Assembly: GCF_900095795.1 (NCBI RefSeq)
Contig: NZ_LT608328.1
Location: forward strand, 2,349,001 to 2,413,000
DNA length: 64,000 bases
From: Petrimonas mucosa
GTDB lineage: Bacteria > Bacteroidota > Bacteroidia > Bacteroidales > Dysgonomonadaceae
Reading direction: 5' to 3'
The notes under the pieces are model-generated. The model was not told where the DNA came from and searched no databases. It saw nothing but the letters and a program-made list of their open reading frames with translations. A program made the position numbers and the translations under genes. Positions 8,341-18,242 of the stretch are shown piece after piece; position 1 is the first letter of the stretch, and every line of letters starts with the position of its first letter.

Positions 8341-9480
8341 TTAATTTAACGGCGTTACATTGGTAAAGGTGTGGATCATGAGACCATCTGCGTTGGTGTT
8401 GATGGTGATGGCAGCACGGGTTCTGTCTAACGATCCCTTCATTTTCCAGAGGTGATCCCACTGACTCCAGTTGAACTCATAGAGGGCATAGAAGCTCAAC
8501 GGCTCACCACCGACCGGACGTTCAGGACTTACACTGTCGTGACGTCCCCAGCACATCTCGGCACCGTTCACGTTGGCAATGAAGTAGTACCGCTCTTCGG
8601 TCCAGCCCAGCCAGCTTGGGGGATTGGTCTCGGGTCTGGAGGGATCGATGAATACGATCTGGCCTGCACCCTCAAAGATTCCGTTGCCCTTGTACTCGAG
8701 AACGGCGATATTTTCGAATGTGGCTCCCCAGATGCAGCGTACGCTTCTGCCGATCCTGTCGGTAGTCATCTTCATCGTGTTGAAGTCTACGGTCAGCCTC
8801 ACCACTTCGCTGTATGACCCCATGGTGGTTGAACCGTTGCCTTCCCGAAGTTTGGCGGTCTCGTCTATATAATAGGTGAATGCCTCGCCACTGGTGGCCG
8901 ATCTGAACTGAATCTCTCCTGCCGAGATGGTGGTGTAGATCTGGAACAGGCCATCCTCCACCTTGCGGAAGGGAATACCACCCTGACCGTTGTTTTCGGT
9001 TGATGATCCATACAGGAACAACTGGCTGGGTATATTGTCGATACCTTCACCGCGGGTCACCGTAATTGCGGACTGGATATCGGATTCTTTCAATACGCCT
9101 CCTTTCGAAGCCCGGACCGTCCAGATCAGCTTCCCGGTTTCCTGGGGAAGAATGCCGGCATTCCGTGCAATCGTGTTCAATGCTGCATGAGTCAGCGTTA
9201 ACCGAGGCAATGCACCCTGATCACTTTTCAAAGATACTAAAGGATTTGAGAAATCACCACCTTCCTTGTCAAATAATACTTCATACAATACAATTCCACC
9301 GTCGGCAGCTCCACCTCCTGTCCATGAGAGGACGACCGGTTCGGCGGAAGTTATATCAAGCTGTATGGCTGTAGGAGAATCCAGGTGAGTGGGCAACTGG
9401 AAATCCACGTTCAATTCGTATTTCTCCTGACAGCCGACCAGGATCAGGAGGGATAATATGATATTTGCTATTTTTTTCAT
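8341..9480 (-). CDS. SusE/SusF-like surface glycan-binding lipoprotein
   Basis: The 379-residue lipoprotein (lipobox ILVGC, Cys17) has an N-terminal Ig-like SusE domain (about residues 20-145, motif AEPVVLSWTGG) followed by two beta-sandwich segments. It comes directly after susD, the classical susE position. Such proteins bind the polysaccharide at the cell surface and help feed it to the enzymes and the SusCD transporter. Aromatic residues in the C-terminal part (WLGWTEERYYF, FNWSQWDHLW) could stack on sugars. Ligand is inferred as alpha-mannan from the operon. Confidence 0.85.
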   Translation of the reverse strand: MKKIANIILSLLILVGCQEKYELNVDFQLPTHLDSPTAIQLDITSAEPVVLSWTGGGAADGGIVLYEVLFDKEGGDFSNPLVSLKSDQGALPRLTLTHAALNTIARNAGILPQETGKLIWTVRASKGGVLKESDIQSAITVTRGEGIDNIPSQLFLYGSSTENNGQGGIPFRKVEDGLFQIYTTISAGEIQFRSATSGEAFTYYIDETAKLREGNGSTTMGSYSEVVRLTVDFNTMKMTTDRIGRSVRCIWGATFENIAVLEYKGNGIFEGAGQIVFIDPSRPETNPPSWLGWTEERYYFIANVNGAEMCWGRHDSVSPERPVGGEPLSFYALYEFNWSQWDHLWKMKGSLDRTRAAITINTNADGLMIHTFTNVTPLN

Positions 9481-9506
9481 CGCACACTATAATTAACAGG
9501 TTGTTA

Positions 9507-11108
9507 TTACCAATTTGCATTTTGTTCAAGGTTGGGATTGAGGTCCCGCTCAGCCTGGGGTATAGGCCAGAGGTAGTGCTTGTTCGGGTCGAACGAGCGG
9601 TTTTCGATCCGGATATAGCCGTTATCGGCGTTGGTAACGTCACCGGTCTTGAAGCCGTGGCTCCATCCGTTCAGCACATCCTGAGCAATTCTCCAGCGGA
9701 AGATATCGATATGCCTGTGGCCTTCCAGTGCAAGTTCCGAGCGACGTTCGTTCCGTACGATCTGGACAAGCTCTTCACGGCTTGCACCTGCAGGGAAATC
9801 TAAAGCAGAGGAGAGAGTGAATCCGGCACGTTCACGGATCGGCCTGATGGTCCTGTTCCATGCCGCACTGTTCAGTTCTCCAAGTTCAGCAAGCGCTTCC
9901 GCATTCATCAACAGAATATCGGCATACCTGATCAGGATCGGGTTGAGACCCGACTGCAGGCTGGCACGGTAGCTGTTGTCCCAATATTTCTTGATATAGT
10001 ATCCGGTTGCCGTACAGTCGGACGAATAGCCGAAGCCATCCCGGTTGGCACCCGGTTCGCAGTTGATCGTCACTTCGCTGCCATCACTCATCCGGTAGCT
10101 ATTGCCGGTGTAGATCACTGTAGCCTTCAGACGCGGGTCGCGGTTGTCATAGGGTTTGTTCTCGTCGTATAGATCCGACTCCTGGATGGTTTTTCCATCA
10201 AGCATGATGTAGTTGTCCACCAGCGACTGCAGGGGCGAGAGCTGGGAGTATCCACCCAGCGAGGGGGGCAGGAAGGAGTACATGATGCGGTGTTCACGGC
10301 TCACCGGCCTGTACTGCAGGTCGAGAATCACCTCAGAATTGTATTCGTTGGCAATTTCAAAGAGACCCGAATATGAGGGGAAGAGGGTGAAGTCTCCATC
10401 GTTCATGATCATGTTGGTGATATTCTTCACCTGCGCCCAGTTTCCTTCGAAGAGATAGATCTTTGCCATGAGCGACAAGGCGGCCCAACGGGTAATCCGT
10501 CCCTTGTTGTTGGCATCATAAGTGGTCGGAAGCGAATTGTCAGACACCACCTCATTCAGGTCGGCCAAGATATTTGCAACCACTTCAGCCTTGGGAGTCC
10601 GCTTGATCGTACGGCTCTCCTCGATCGAGAGCACCTTGGTTGAATAGGGCACATCACCGAATTTGGTGTAGAGTTCATAGTAGTGGTAGGCACGGATCAC
10701 CTTGGCCTCGCCGATATACCGACTCTTCAGTGCCGGATCGAGATCCTTTACACGGTCGATATTCTCGAGCAGCTGGTTGCAGGTCCTGATGCCGGTGTAA
10801 CGGTTGTTCCAGACATTCCTCACATAGTTATCCGCAGTGGAATATGAACCGTTGCCGATATTCTGCGTGTAGTCGTTCGGCTGCTTGGTGTATGCATTGT
10901 CTGTCATCGCTTCGCTATAGAGCAGCTCATCGATGCTGCCCAGGTAGAGGTAGCAGCTGTTCAGCGCCTTCAAGGCAGCTTCTTTATCTTCTTCCCAAAA
11001 GGTCAGATCCGATTCCCTATCATACGGTGCCGTATCAAGATCGACACAGGCGGACATTTGGATCAAAAGCAGGGCCGACAAGGCCAGTAGTTTTATATAT
11101 GTTTTCAT
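9507..11108 (-). CDS. SusD/RagB-family lipoprotein of the mannan locus
   Basis: The 533-residue SusD homologue has lipobox QMSAC (Cys21), a TPR-rich body and the family C-terminus ending YLWPIPQAERDLNPNLEQNANW. SusD proteins sit on the cell surface as a lid over the SusC pore and bind the oligosaccharide for import. The motifs YHYYELYTKFGDVPY and RYADILLMNAEALAELG are standard. It follows susC after 12 bp. The ligand is inferred to be an alpha-mannan oligosaccharide from the GH76 and GH92 neighbours. Confidence 0.94.
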   Translation of the reverse strand: MKTYIKLLALSALLLIQMSACVDLDTAPYDRESDLTFWEEDKEAALKALNSCYLYLGSIDELLYSEAMTDNAYTKQPNDYTQNIGNGSYSTADNYVRNVWNNRYTGIRTCNQLLENIDRVKDLDPALKSRYIGEAKVIRAYHYYELYTKFGDVPYSTKVLSIEESRTIKRTPKAEVVANILADLNEVVSDNSLPTTYDANNKGRITRWAALSLMAKIYLFEGNWAQVKNITNMIMNDGDFTLFPSYSGLFEIANEYNSEVILDLQYRPVSREHRIMYSFLPPSLGGYSQLSPLQSLVDNYIMLDGKTIQESDLYDENKPYDNRDPRLKATVIYTGNSYRMSDGSEVTINCEPGANRDGFGYSSDCTATGYYIKKYWDNSYRASLQSGLNPILIRYADILLMNAEALAELGELNSAAWNRTIRPIRERAGFTLSSALDFPAGASREELVQIVRNERRSELALEGHRHIDIFRWRIAQDVLNGWSHGFKTGDVTNADNGYIRIENRSFDPNKHYLWPIPQAERDLNPNLEQNANW

Positions 11109-11120
11109 TATAATATCTAA

Positions 11121-14100
11121 TTAGAATTTAATATTTAATCCAACAGAATAAACGCTGGTAACCGGGTAGGCACGTCCACTGCCATCTGCCGTGTATTCGG
11201 GGTCATACCCACCCTTCATCTTGGTGAAGGTCAACGGGTTTTGAGCGCTGACGAAGAGATTCAGATAAGTAAGTCCCAGCGGCTGAATCACTTTGCGCGG
11301 CACGATATAACCGAACTGTATATTTTTCAGTCTGAGGTATTTGGCATCCTGGATCCAGAAATCAGATTTTGCAGCATTGTTTGCCGATTCACTTCCCATG
11401 GTGAGACGCGGATAGGTAGCATCCAGGTTGTTCGGAGTCCAACGGTCCATATGGAAATCGTGTACCGGACCTTCATTGTTGTTGTGGAACGCTTCAACCG
11501 ATTCACCACGCATCCATTTGTTTCTTTTTCCTACACCCTGCATGAAGAGGGAGAAATAGAAATCCTTGTAGTTCACGCCATAGGTAAATCCGTAAGTGTA
11601 CCTGGGGAAATCGTTTCCTACGATAAAGCGGTCATTGTCGGGATTGATCACACCGTCGCCATTCTTGTCGACATACCTGATATCACCCGGCTTCGGGGTA
11701 ATTCCTTCCAGATGGGGTCCTTTGGCAACCTCTTCCTCGTTCTTGAAGAAACCGTCGGAACGGTAAGCGTAGTAGGAGAAGAGCGGATATCCCTCCTTGA
11801 TGATGGTGTTGACATCGTAACCACCGATGATCTCGGTACCGTGGTTATCAACCACCTCATTGAAGCTGTCGGCAATATTTCCCCTGAAGTCGTGGGTAAA
11901 CATGCCTGTCTTCAGGCGGTAGTTGAGTGAGAGCTCCCATCCTCTTGTCTCTACCGAGCTGGCATTCTGGATGGGTGAGCTAAATCCGTAGAGTCCCGGT
12001 ACGGGAAGATTGACCAAAATATCTTTCGTCAGGTTGTTGAAGAGGTCGATGGTCACATTGAGATCGTTGTTCAGCAGACCAAAATCGAAACCGATGTTAG
12101 CCATCCGGGTGGTCTCCCACTTGATGTCGGGGTTGGCCGAAGAGAAGAGTGCAGTTTCGGCCAGCTTGTCGCCGAAGCTGATGTCGTTGGTAGTGGTTAC
12201 GGTACGCATGTACTGATATGCTCCGATCCGGTTGTTACCTACCAGACCCCATGAACCCCTCACTTTCAACGACGGGATGTAGTCTGACATATCACTCCAG
12301 AAGTTCTCTTCCGATACGCGCCATCCTGCAGAGAAGGAGGGGAAGAGACCCGAACGGTTCCCTTTGGCAAAATAGGAGGAGTAGTCGTTCCGGATGTTCA
12401 GTTCGAGCAGATACTTTTCGCTGTAGTTGTATGTTGCCCTGGCAAAGCCGGAGTAGATGGACCAGTCGCCCGCGCCACCACTGTTGCTGACATTGGCACC
12501 GGAAAGGTCCCCCACAAAGATGTCAAACTTGCCGTCCTCGGTCAGCCTTGAGGTGGAGAACTGCCTGTCGGAAAATCCTTCATAGGCATATCCGATCAAT
12601 CCCCCTACGGTGTGGTTGCCGAATGATTTGTTGTATGAAGCCAGCAAGTTGGTCGTAATGTTCTTCGAGCGATAGAACTGCTCAGTCAGCTTGTTCTCGG
12701 CATCGCCGGTTCCTTCAAATGCGACACGTTTCTCATGCATGTTGTTGTTCCAGACCCTGCCGCCGGTGCTTCCGATCAGTTTCAAGCCCTCGATGACCTC
12801 CCACTCAGCTTTCAGCGTGCCGAGAAGTTCATCGTTCACGTTACGGCGATAACCTCCATCCTGCAAACGTTGCAATCCGTTGGAATTACTGCCACTGGGG
12901 TAGTTGTAGCTTCCATCCTCCTTGTAAACGGGATAGATGGGCGGCATACGGTTTGCCTGCTCGATGATCCACTCTGTCCAGTAGGCATGCTCCTTGATAT
13001 CGTTTCTTGCAAACTGCGAGGTGACGTAAAGGGTCAGGTTGGGTTTCACCTTGTGGGTAAGGTTCAAGCGACCGTTGTAGCGTTGATATCCGTAATCGGG
13101 GCCCTTGAACATGCTGTTCTGGTCGAGATAGCCGACAGAGGCCAGGTAGGAGAGCTGGTCGTTTCCTCCGGTCATCGAGAGGTTGTGCGAACTTTGCGGG
13201 GTATTGGTCTTGTAGAGTTCCCGTACCCAGTTCACATTGTAACCACCGTTACGGAATCCATCGATATCCTCGCGGGTGAATTTGGTCGGTCTGCCTGAAT
13301 TTACGGCGGCTTCATTATAAAGCTCGGCGTAAATCCAGGAGTCCGCTATCCGGGGTAACATCGTTGGATTCTGAACACCGTACTGGAAGTCGTAATTGAT
13401 CTCCACCTTGCCTGCAGCACCTTTCTTCGTTGTTACAAGAACAACACCGTTTGATGCGCGCGATCCGTAAATGGCGGTTGAAGATGCATCCTTCAGGATT
13501 GAGACGTTCTCGATATCTGCCGGATTGAGGTTGGCGAGCGATCCCTCAATTCCGTCGATGATGACCAGCGGGTCATTGTTGTTCATCGTGTTCAATCCAC
13601 GGATATTGATGGCGGGTGCGCTACCCGGATTGGAAGATCCCTGCTGGATGATAAGTCCCGGCGTTGTTCCCTGCAATGCCTCAAGCGCATTGGAGATCAG
13701 CTTGCCTTCGAACTCCTTGGTCGATACCGACGAAACGGCACCGGTGAGATTGATCTTCCGCTGTGTTCCGTATCCGACGACAACCACATCCTGCAGCGCA
13801 ACGACATCTGCCGTAAGCTCCACGTTGATAAATTGGCGTCCTTCAACTGGAACCTCCTTTGTTCCGTATCCGATATAGGATACTACCAGTGTACCGTTTG
13901 AAGCCACGTTCAGTGTAAAATTACCGTCGATATCGGTAGCAGTACCGCTGGATTGACCCTTGATCAGAATCGTGGCACCGATAACCGGTTCCCCGTCTGC
14001 CATTACATTCCCCTTCACCGTGATCGTTCCGGTCTGAGCGTGAATGTATGGTATCGATAACATACTTAGGTATAGTATGAGTAAAATACCTTTTGCCCGA

Positions 14101-14168
14101 CTTTTCAGTTCGAGCAACGTGCTGTAAATCTTGTCAGATTGCACTGTTCTTGCTTTTTGTTGCGTCAT
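11121..14168 (-). CDS. SusC/RagA-family TonB-dependent transporter of the mannan locus
   Basis: The 1015-residue outer-membrane receptor would import mannan oligosaccharides using TonB energy. A long signal peptide ends near Ala44 (YIHA). Then comes a carboxypeptidase-regulatory-like domain (about 48-125, VKGNVMADGEPVIGATILIKG), a plug domain with the SusC signature (SNALEALQGTTPGLIIQQGSS; NIRGLNTMNNNDPLVIIDG) and a beta-barrel ending in the terminal aromatic VGLNIKF. The N-terminus before the hydrophobic core is longer than usual (about 25 residues), so a later start is possible, though no better ATG is obvious. It follows the ROK gene by 41 bp. Confidence 0.94.
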   Translation of the reverse strand: MTQQKARTVQSDKIYSTLLELKSRAKGILLILYLSMLSIPYIHAQTGTITVKGNVMADGEPVIGATILIKGQSSGTATDIDGNFTLNVASNGTLVVSYIGYGTKEVPVEGRQFINVELTADVVALQDVVVVGYGTQRKINLTGAVSSVSTKEFEGKLISNALEALQGTTPGLIIQQGSSNPGSAPAINIRGLNTMNNNDPLVIIDGIEGSLANLNPADIENVSILKDASSTAIYGSRASNGVVLVTTKKGAAGKVEINYDFQYGVQNPTMLPRIADSWIYAELYNEAAVNSGRPTKFTREDIDGFRNGGYNVNWVRELYKTNTPQSSHNLSMTGGNDQLSYLASVGYLDQNSMFKGPDYGYQRYNGRLNLTHKVKPNLTLYVTSQFARNDIKEHAYWTEWIIEQANRMPPIYPVYKEDGSYNYPSGSNSNGLQRLQDGGYRRNVNDELLGTLKAEWEVIEGLKLIGSTGGRVWNNNMHEKRVAFEGTGDAENKLTEQFYRSKNITTNLLASYNKSFGNHTVGGLIGYAYEGFSDRQFSTSRLTEDGKFDIFVGDLSGANVSNSGGAGDWSIYSGFARATYNYSEKYLLELNIRNDYSSYFAKGNRSGLFPSFSAGWRVSEENFWSDMSDYIPSLKVRGSWGLVGNNRIGAYQYMRTVTTTNDISFGDKLAETALFSSANPDIKWETTRMANIGFDFGLLNNDLNVTIDLFNNLTKDILVNLPVPGLYGFSSPIQNASSVETRGWELSLNYRLKTGMFTHDFRGNIADSFNEVVDNHGTEIIGGYDVNTIIKEGYPLFSYYAYRSDGFFKNEEEVAKGPHLEGITPKPGDIRYVDKNGDGVINPDNDRFIVGNDFPRYTYGFTYGVNYKDFYFSLFMQGVGKRNKWMRGESVEAFHNNNEGPVHDFHMDRWTPNNLDATYPRLTMGSESANNAAKSDFWIQDAKYLRLKNIQFGYIVPRKVIQPLGLTYLNLFVSAQNPLTFTKMKGGYDPEYTADGSGRAYPVTSVYSVGLNIKF

Positions 14169-14209
14169 AACATCAAGTGTTTGAATGAATTAATTACTTA
14201 TTTTCAGGA

Positions 14210-15298
14210 TTATAGATTATTTAATGCATAATTATACGCTCCAAGGGCTATCGCGTTGTTCGTTCCTATCCTGCTTACCGCAACCCCGATCTTTTTCACC
14301 GATTGGTAGATTACCTCCCGGCCGCTTTCAGGAACGATTACAGAGAAAGAGTCATCTTTCAAGAAGGCGGCATGCTCCTTTTCATCTTCCAGGTTGTACA
14401 CCTCCATCTGCAGACGAGGGAACTTCACTCCGCTCATGGTTTCACGGTACCCTTTCATCTCCCTGATCAGCGAGGGTAAGATGAACTCATGAGCGTTGGC
14501 GATTCCTCCTCCGATAACCACTATTCCATCCACAATATTGAGCGACTCGGCAATGGTGTAGCCGGCAACCTCGCCGAGGGTCTCAAAACTCTTCACGGCA
14601 GCTTCGCGATCCCCGTCGCCGATGCCTTTAGCGATCTCGTAGATCTCCTTCGGCGTGAGGGTAGTCCGCTTTCCGGTAAGTTCATTGTAGACTCTTGTCA
14701 CTGCCCGAATGCTCACCCCCTCCTCTGCAAGAAGGCGGTTGTCCAGTTTGTTTGCCGACAGCCAGACGTCGCCGCCGCAGCCGTTGTCGCCCAGCAGCAG
14801 CTGGTTGTTGATGACGACTCCGCCTCCGAAACCGGTGCCCAAAGTGACAGCCAGCAGGTTGCTGTACCGTTTTGGATTGCCAGCGCTTTCCAGCTGCCGG
14901 TTCACCTCGGGCAATACCCCCGCAAGGGCCTCGCCGTATGCAAAGAGATTTCCGTCGTTATTGATGAATACGGGAATCTTGAATTTGTTCATCAGGTAAG
15001 GACCCAATGCGACTCCTCCCCTGAATGCGGGGAAATTTGGCAGATCCCCGATGATGCCGTTGATATAATCGGCCGGGCCAGGGAATGCGAAACTGATTGC
15101 TGCCGGCTCCCCGTCGATCCGGCTGATCGCCTCATTGAACCCGAACACAATGACCTTCAGGCATTGCTGCAGATCGTCGGGATAAGCGGGAAGTTCAATA
15201 GGCTGGATAATTTCGATGTTGTCACGGATAGCAGAAAAGACGAAGTTGGTGCCACCGGCATCGAGTGTCAGTACGGTTTGCAACTTATCGTGTGGCAT
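14210..15298 (-). CDS. ROK-family sugar kinase, probable mannokinase
   Basis: The 362-residue ROK protein carries the ATP-binding motif LDAGGTN (12-18), the catalytic Asp115 in NNDGN and the glycine-rich GTGFGGG (154-160). The zinc-binding CxCGxxGCxE motif of most ROK kinases is absent; the equivalent region reads GDNGCGGDVWLSANK (170-184). It has no DNA-binding N-terminus, so it is a kinase type rather than a repressor. With mannan hydrolases, a sugar permease and mannose-6-phosphate isomerase in the same operon, phosphorylation of mannose to mannose-6-phosphate is the logical role; this substrate is inferred. It overlaps the MFS gene by 14 bp. Confidence 0.8.
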   Translation of the reverse strand: MPHDKLQTVLTLDAGGTNFVFSAIRDNIEIIQPIELPAYPDDLQQCLKVIVFGFNEAISRIDGEPAAISFAFPGPADYINGIIGDLPNFPAFRGGVALGPYLMNKFKIPVFINNDGNLFAYGEALAGVLPEVNRQLESAGNPKRYSNLLAVTLGTGFGGGVVINNQLLLGDNGCGGDVWLSANKLDNRLLAEEGVSIRAVTRVYNELTGKRTTLTPKEIYEIAKGIGDGDREAAVKSFETLGEVAGYTIAESLNIVDGIVVIGGGIANAHEFILPSLIREMKGYRETMSGVKFPRLQMEVYNLEDEKEHAAFLKDDSFSVIVPESGREVIYQSVKKIGVAVSRIGTNNAIALGAYNYALNNL

Positions 15299-16460
15299 GA
15301 TTATCTTTTTTTGGTATGAAAATCAGTATTATTACAAGGGAGATAGCCAGAATGGCAAGGGAGGCGGCAATACCCCAAAGATCGTTGACCATCCCCAGCA
15401 GCGGCAATATCACCGCCCCGCCGGAGACTCCCATGATCATCAGTGCCGATACCTCATTGGATCGATCAGGCTTTTCGTTCAATGCAAAGGAGAAAATGAT
15501 GGAAAAGAGATTGGCGCAGGCCAGCCCGATGATGAAGATGGCCGACAGGAGAATCCACCCTTCGGTTGCAACCGTCAGGGGCACAAACGCTGCAATGGCC
15601 AACAGCAGGGATACCTTCAGAAACCGTATTGGCGAGACCTTGAGCAGCAGGAATGAGCCCACGAGTGTTCCCGCGATCTTCGCTAAGAAATAGAGGCTGC
15701 TGGCCAGTCCGGCACGGTTCAGCTCCAGACCTGCCCTCTTCATCATCAATTCAGGTGCGGTGGTGTTGATTCCCACATCGAGACCGACAATCAGGATAAT
15801 GGAGAGAAAAGCGAGAAAGAGGGGTCTCTCCTTCAATAACCCCAGCACCGAACTGAAAGAGGTGCGGGAAGTTCCCAGGTTGGTATCACCAACAGTATCG
15901 GTAGAGCCAGAGAGGGCTAGAAAGAGGATGGGCAGCAGGGTGACGATGGCAAGCAGCGGAAAAGCCAGCTTCCAGTCGCCCCAGGCAGTAACCATCCCCC
16001 CAGCGATAATCGGTCCCAATAGAGAGGAGATCGACTTAACAAACTGCCCCGCGGTCAGGATACTCGCGGTCTTCTCGCGGTTGAAAAGCGATGCCACGAG
16101 GGGATTCAACGAGACCTGCAGCAGGGTGTTGCTGATACCCAACAGCGAGAAGCCGACCAGAACCCAGACAAAACGGTAGGCCACGAAGGGAATGAGAAGT
16201 GCCACGGCAGTGATGATCAGGGCCAGCAGTACGCTCTTCTGCTTGCCGATCCGTCCCATCAGAATACCTGCGGGGATCGAGAAGAGGGCAAACCAGATAA
16301 AGACCATCATGGGAATGGTATTGGAGAGTGTGGCCGACAGCCCGAAATCGCTCTTGACGTAGTTGGTGGCGATGCCCACTATATCGACAAAACCCATGAT
16401 GAAAAAGCCTGAAAAAACGGCTACTTTGGAGAACCATCCGATCTGTTTATCGTTTTCCAT
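15285..16460 (-). CDS. MFS sugar transporter (inner membrane)
   Basis: The 391-residue protein has about 12 hydrophobic helices and the MFS loop 2-3 motif (GRIGKQK). Overall pattern resembles the fucose/glucose-galactose proton symporter group. In this operon it should carry mannose (or short manno-oligosaccharides) from the periplasm into the cytoplasm. It lies 10 bp downstream of the isomerase gene and overlaps the kinase gene, so the three are almost certainly cotranscribed. The substrate is inferred only from context. Confidence 0.8.
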   Translation of the reverse strand: MENDKQIGWFSKVAVFSGFFIMGFVDIVGIATNYVKSDFGLSATLSNTIPMMVFIWFALFSIPAGILMGRIGKQKSVLLALIITAVALLIPFVAYRFVWVLVGFSLLGISNTLLQVSLNPLVASLFNREKTASILTAGQFVKSISSLLGPIIAGGMVTAWGDWKLAFPLLAIVTLLPILFLALSGSTDTVGDTNLGTSRTSFSSVLGLLKERPLFLAFLSIILIVGLDVGINTTAPELMMKRAGLELNRAGLASSLYFLAKIAGTLVGSFLLLKVSPIRFLKVSLLLAIAAFVPLTVATEGWILLSAIFIIGLACANLFSIIFSFALNEKPDRSNEVSALMIMGVSGGAVILPLLGMVNDLWGIAASLAILAISLVIILIFIPKKDNHATR

Positions 16461-16470
16461 ACGGTTGCTA

Positions 16471-18192
16471 TTAATATCGTACAGTTGCCTTGACGGTCAT
16501 GCATGTTTTCCCTTCCGACTTTCCGTACGGACGGATCCGGTACTCCTTCACCGCAGCCGGAATAATAAAGGTTTCCGCATAGTGTACCAGGTAGGGCTCA
16601 AAATCTCCAGTGGGGGATTCAACCACCACTTCGTCGCCTTCTACCAGGCAGAGCACGTTGACCGAATTGCCGGTATGGTGTGTCACTGGTTTCTCGAAGG
16701 TGTGCCTGCGGGTCTCGATAAACTGGTTCTCGTGCAGCCCGGTCTTCTCCTCCTTCCAGCCATCGCCGGTGGCAACCTCCTGGAAGCAGTTGACCAGCTC
16801 TCGTTTTATAAATTCGGTATCCCGTTGCCAGTTGATCACCTTCTCGCCGCGATCGATATTGATCGGTCTCGGTTTGCCGTCAAGTCCCAGACGTCCCCAA
16901 TCCCACAACTTGAAGGTGTAGAGATTGGGGGTAGCGCTGATCTCAAGTACCACTGTATCCTTACCCGAGCAGTGGATTGTGCCCGAGGGGATCAGGAAAT
17001 GGTCATGCTTCTTCGCTGGAACGATGTTCACATACTTCTCCGCGTCGAACGTCGTCCCCTCCTGCTGAGCCTTGCGGAGGTCGCCAATCATTGCTTCGGG
17101 ATCGATGCCGCTCTTCACACCCAGATAAACCGTTGAATCCTCACGGGCATCGACAATGTAATAGCTCTCCTCTTGTGTATAGTGCAGACCGAAGTTCTCC
17201 CTGGCAAACTCAATGTGAGGGTGCACCTGGAGACTCAGGTTGCCTCCGTCGATGGTATCGAGAAAATCGAAACGGATGGGAAAATCCTTTCCGAATCTTG
17301 CCTCCACCGGTTCACCGAGCAGCTCTCTACTTTTGGTGTAGACCAGGTTGACCGACGGCATCTCGAAGATCTCACCGTCGATCTGCAGCAGCAGGCTGTT
17401 CTCCTCAGGCACGCAGTCGAAACACCAGCCATAATTCGCCACCGAACGGTCGAGACCACAAACCTCCTTCATCCACTGTCCACCCCACGGTGCCGGATCA
17501 AAGAAAGGTACCACGCGGAAAGGTATCCGGCAGATCTTCTCCATGGCAGCATGGAAAGTCTTCTTGTCGATCAGTTTCGGTTCAGACACCGTATCCAGCC
17601 AGTAATCCACCCGCGAATACAACCCTTTCTTATGTTTGTCCAGGACCCTCCAGTCAATGAAAAGCCCCCTCTTATACTGAATGGAAAAGGGGACTCTGCT
17701 GTCATCAACACCCAGGCCGTTCACCTGCTGCCTGCGCATCCGCTGCTGAATCTCCCAGCGTGGCATGTCGGCATAGATCAACAGGTCGGGATCTGCCACC
17801 AAGGTAGCCCCGGCACCGAACAGAATCACGTTCCCGTTCTCTCTGGCTTCGGCAATACGTTTCTTTATCTCCGACAGCTTTTCCCGGTCGAAATAGTCGG
17901 CAATGGAAAGATTACTCATATAACCGAAAAGAGCATCATCGGTCATAAAAGTGGATGTCATCTCCTCAACGGCCTCCTTCGACTTGAACAGGTCGCGCGT
18001 ATCTACAAAAAGCTGATGCGGCAACTCTCTCATTGTCGACATCACCTCCTGGTAGTGTATGCCGGTGTAGCACTCAATGGCAATTATGTTTTCCCGGCCT
18101 TCTCTTTTGATTTCCTGAAGAATAGCAGGCCAACCTTTTTTCAATACTCCCCCTTCAATGACCGTTGAGGGGAATTTCTGATATGTACTCAT
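16471..18192 (-). CDS. manA: Class I mannose-6-phosphate isomerase with extra N-terminal domain
   Basis: The C-terminal part (about residues 222-573) is a class I phosphomannose isomerase that interconverts mannose-6-phosphate and fructose-6-phosphate. PAPWGGQW (233-240) is the family start, zinc ligands are seen in LQVHPH (321-326), and IPSGTIHCSG and the WDWGRLG segments follow. The first ~215 residues are extra. They look like a nucleoside/uridine-kinase-like alpha/beta fold (NVILFGAGATLVADPDLLIYADMP, then WEIQQRMRRQQ), but the P-loop lysine-serine motif is missing; CYTGIHYQEV stands in that place. The length of 573 residues is well above the 310-400 usual for the stand-alone enzyme. It is the first gene of the operon, next to the promoter at 18243-18273. 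Confidence 0.88.
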   Translation of the reverse strand: MSTYQKFPSTVIEGGVLKKGWPAILQEIKREGRENIIAIECYTGIHYQEVMSTMRELPHQLFVDTRDLFKSKEAVEEMTSTFMTDDALFGYMSNLSIADYFDREKLSEIKKRIAEARENGNVILFGAGATLVADPDLLIYADMPRWEIQQRMRRQQVNGLGVDDSRVPFSIQYKRGLFIDWRVLDKHKKGLYSRVDYWLDTVSEPKLIDKKTFHAAMEKICRIPFRVVPFFDPAPWGGQWMKEVCGLDRSVANYGWCFDCVPEENSLLLQIDGEIFEMPSVNLVYTKSRELLGEPVEARFGKDFPIRFDFLDTIDGGNLSLQVHPHIEFARENFGLHYTQEESYYIVDAREDSTVYLGVKSGIDPEAMIGDLRKAQQEGTTFDAEKYVNIVPAKKHDHFLIPSGTIHCSGKDTVVLEISATPNLYTFKLWDWGRLGLDGKPRPINIDRGEKVINWQRDTEFIKRELVNCFQEVATGDGWKEEKTGLHENQFIETRRHTFEKPVTHHTGNSVNVLCLVEGDEVVVESPTGDFEPYLVHYAETFIIPAAVKEYRIRPYGKSEGKTCMTVKATVRY

Positions 18193-18242
18193 TATAAAAT
18201 CAATTTGTATAATCTTTTAACAGTTTGTTCATACATATTGCG

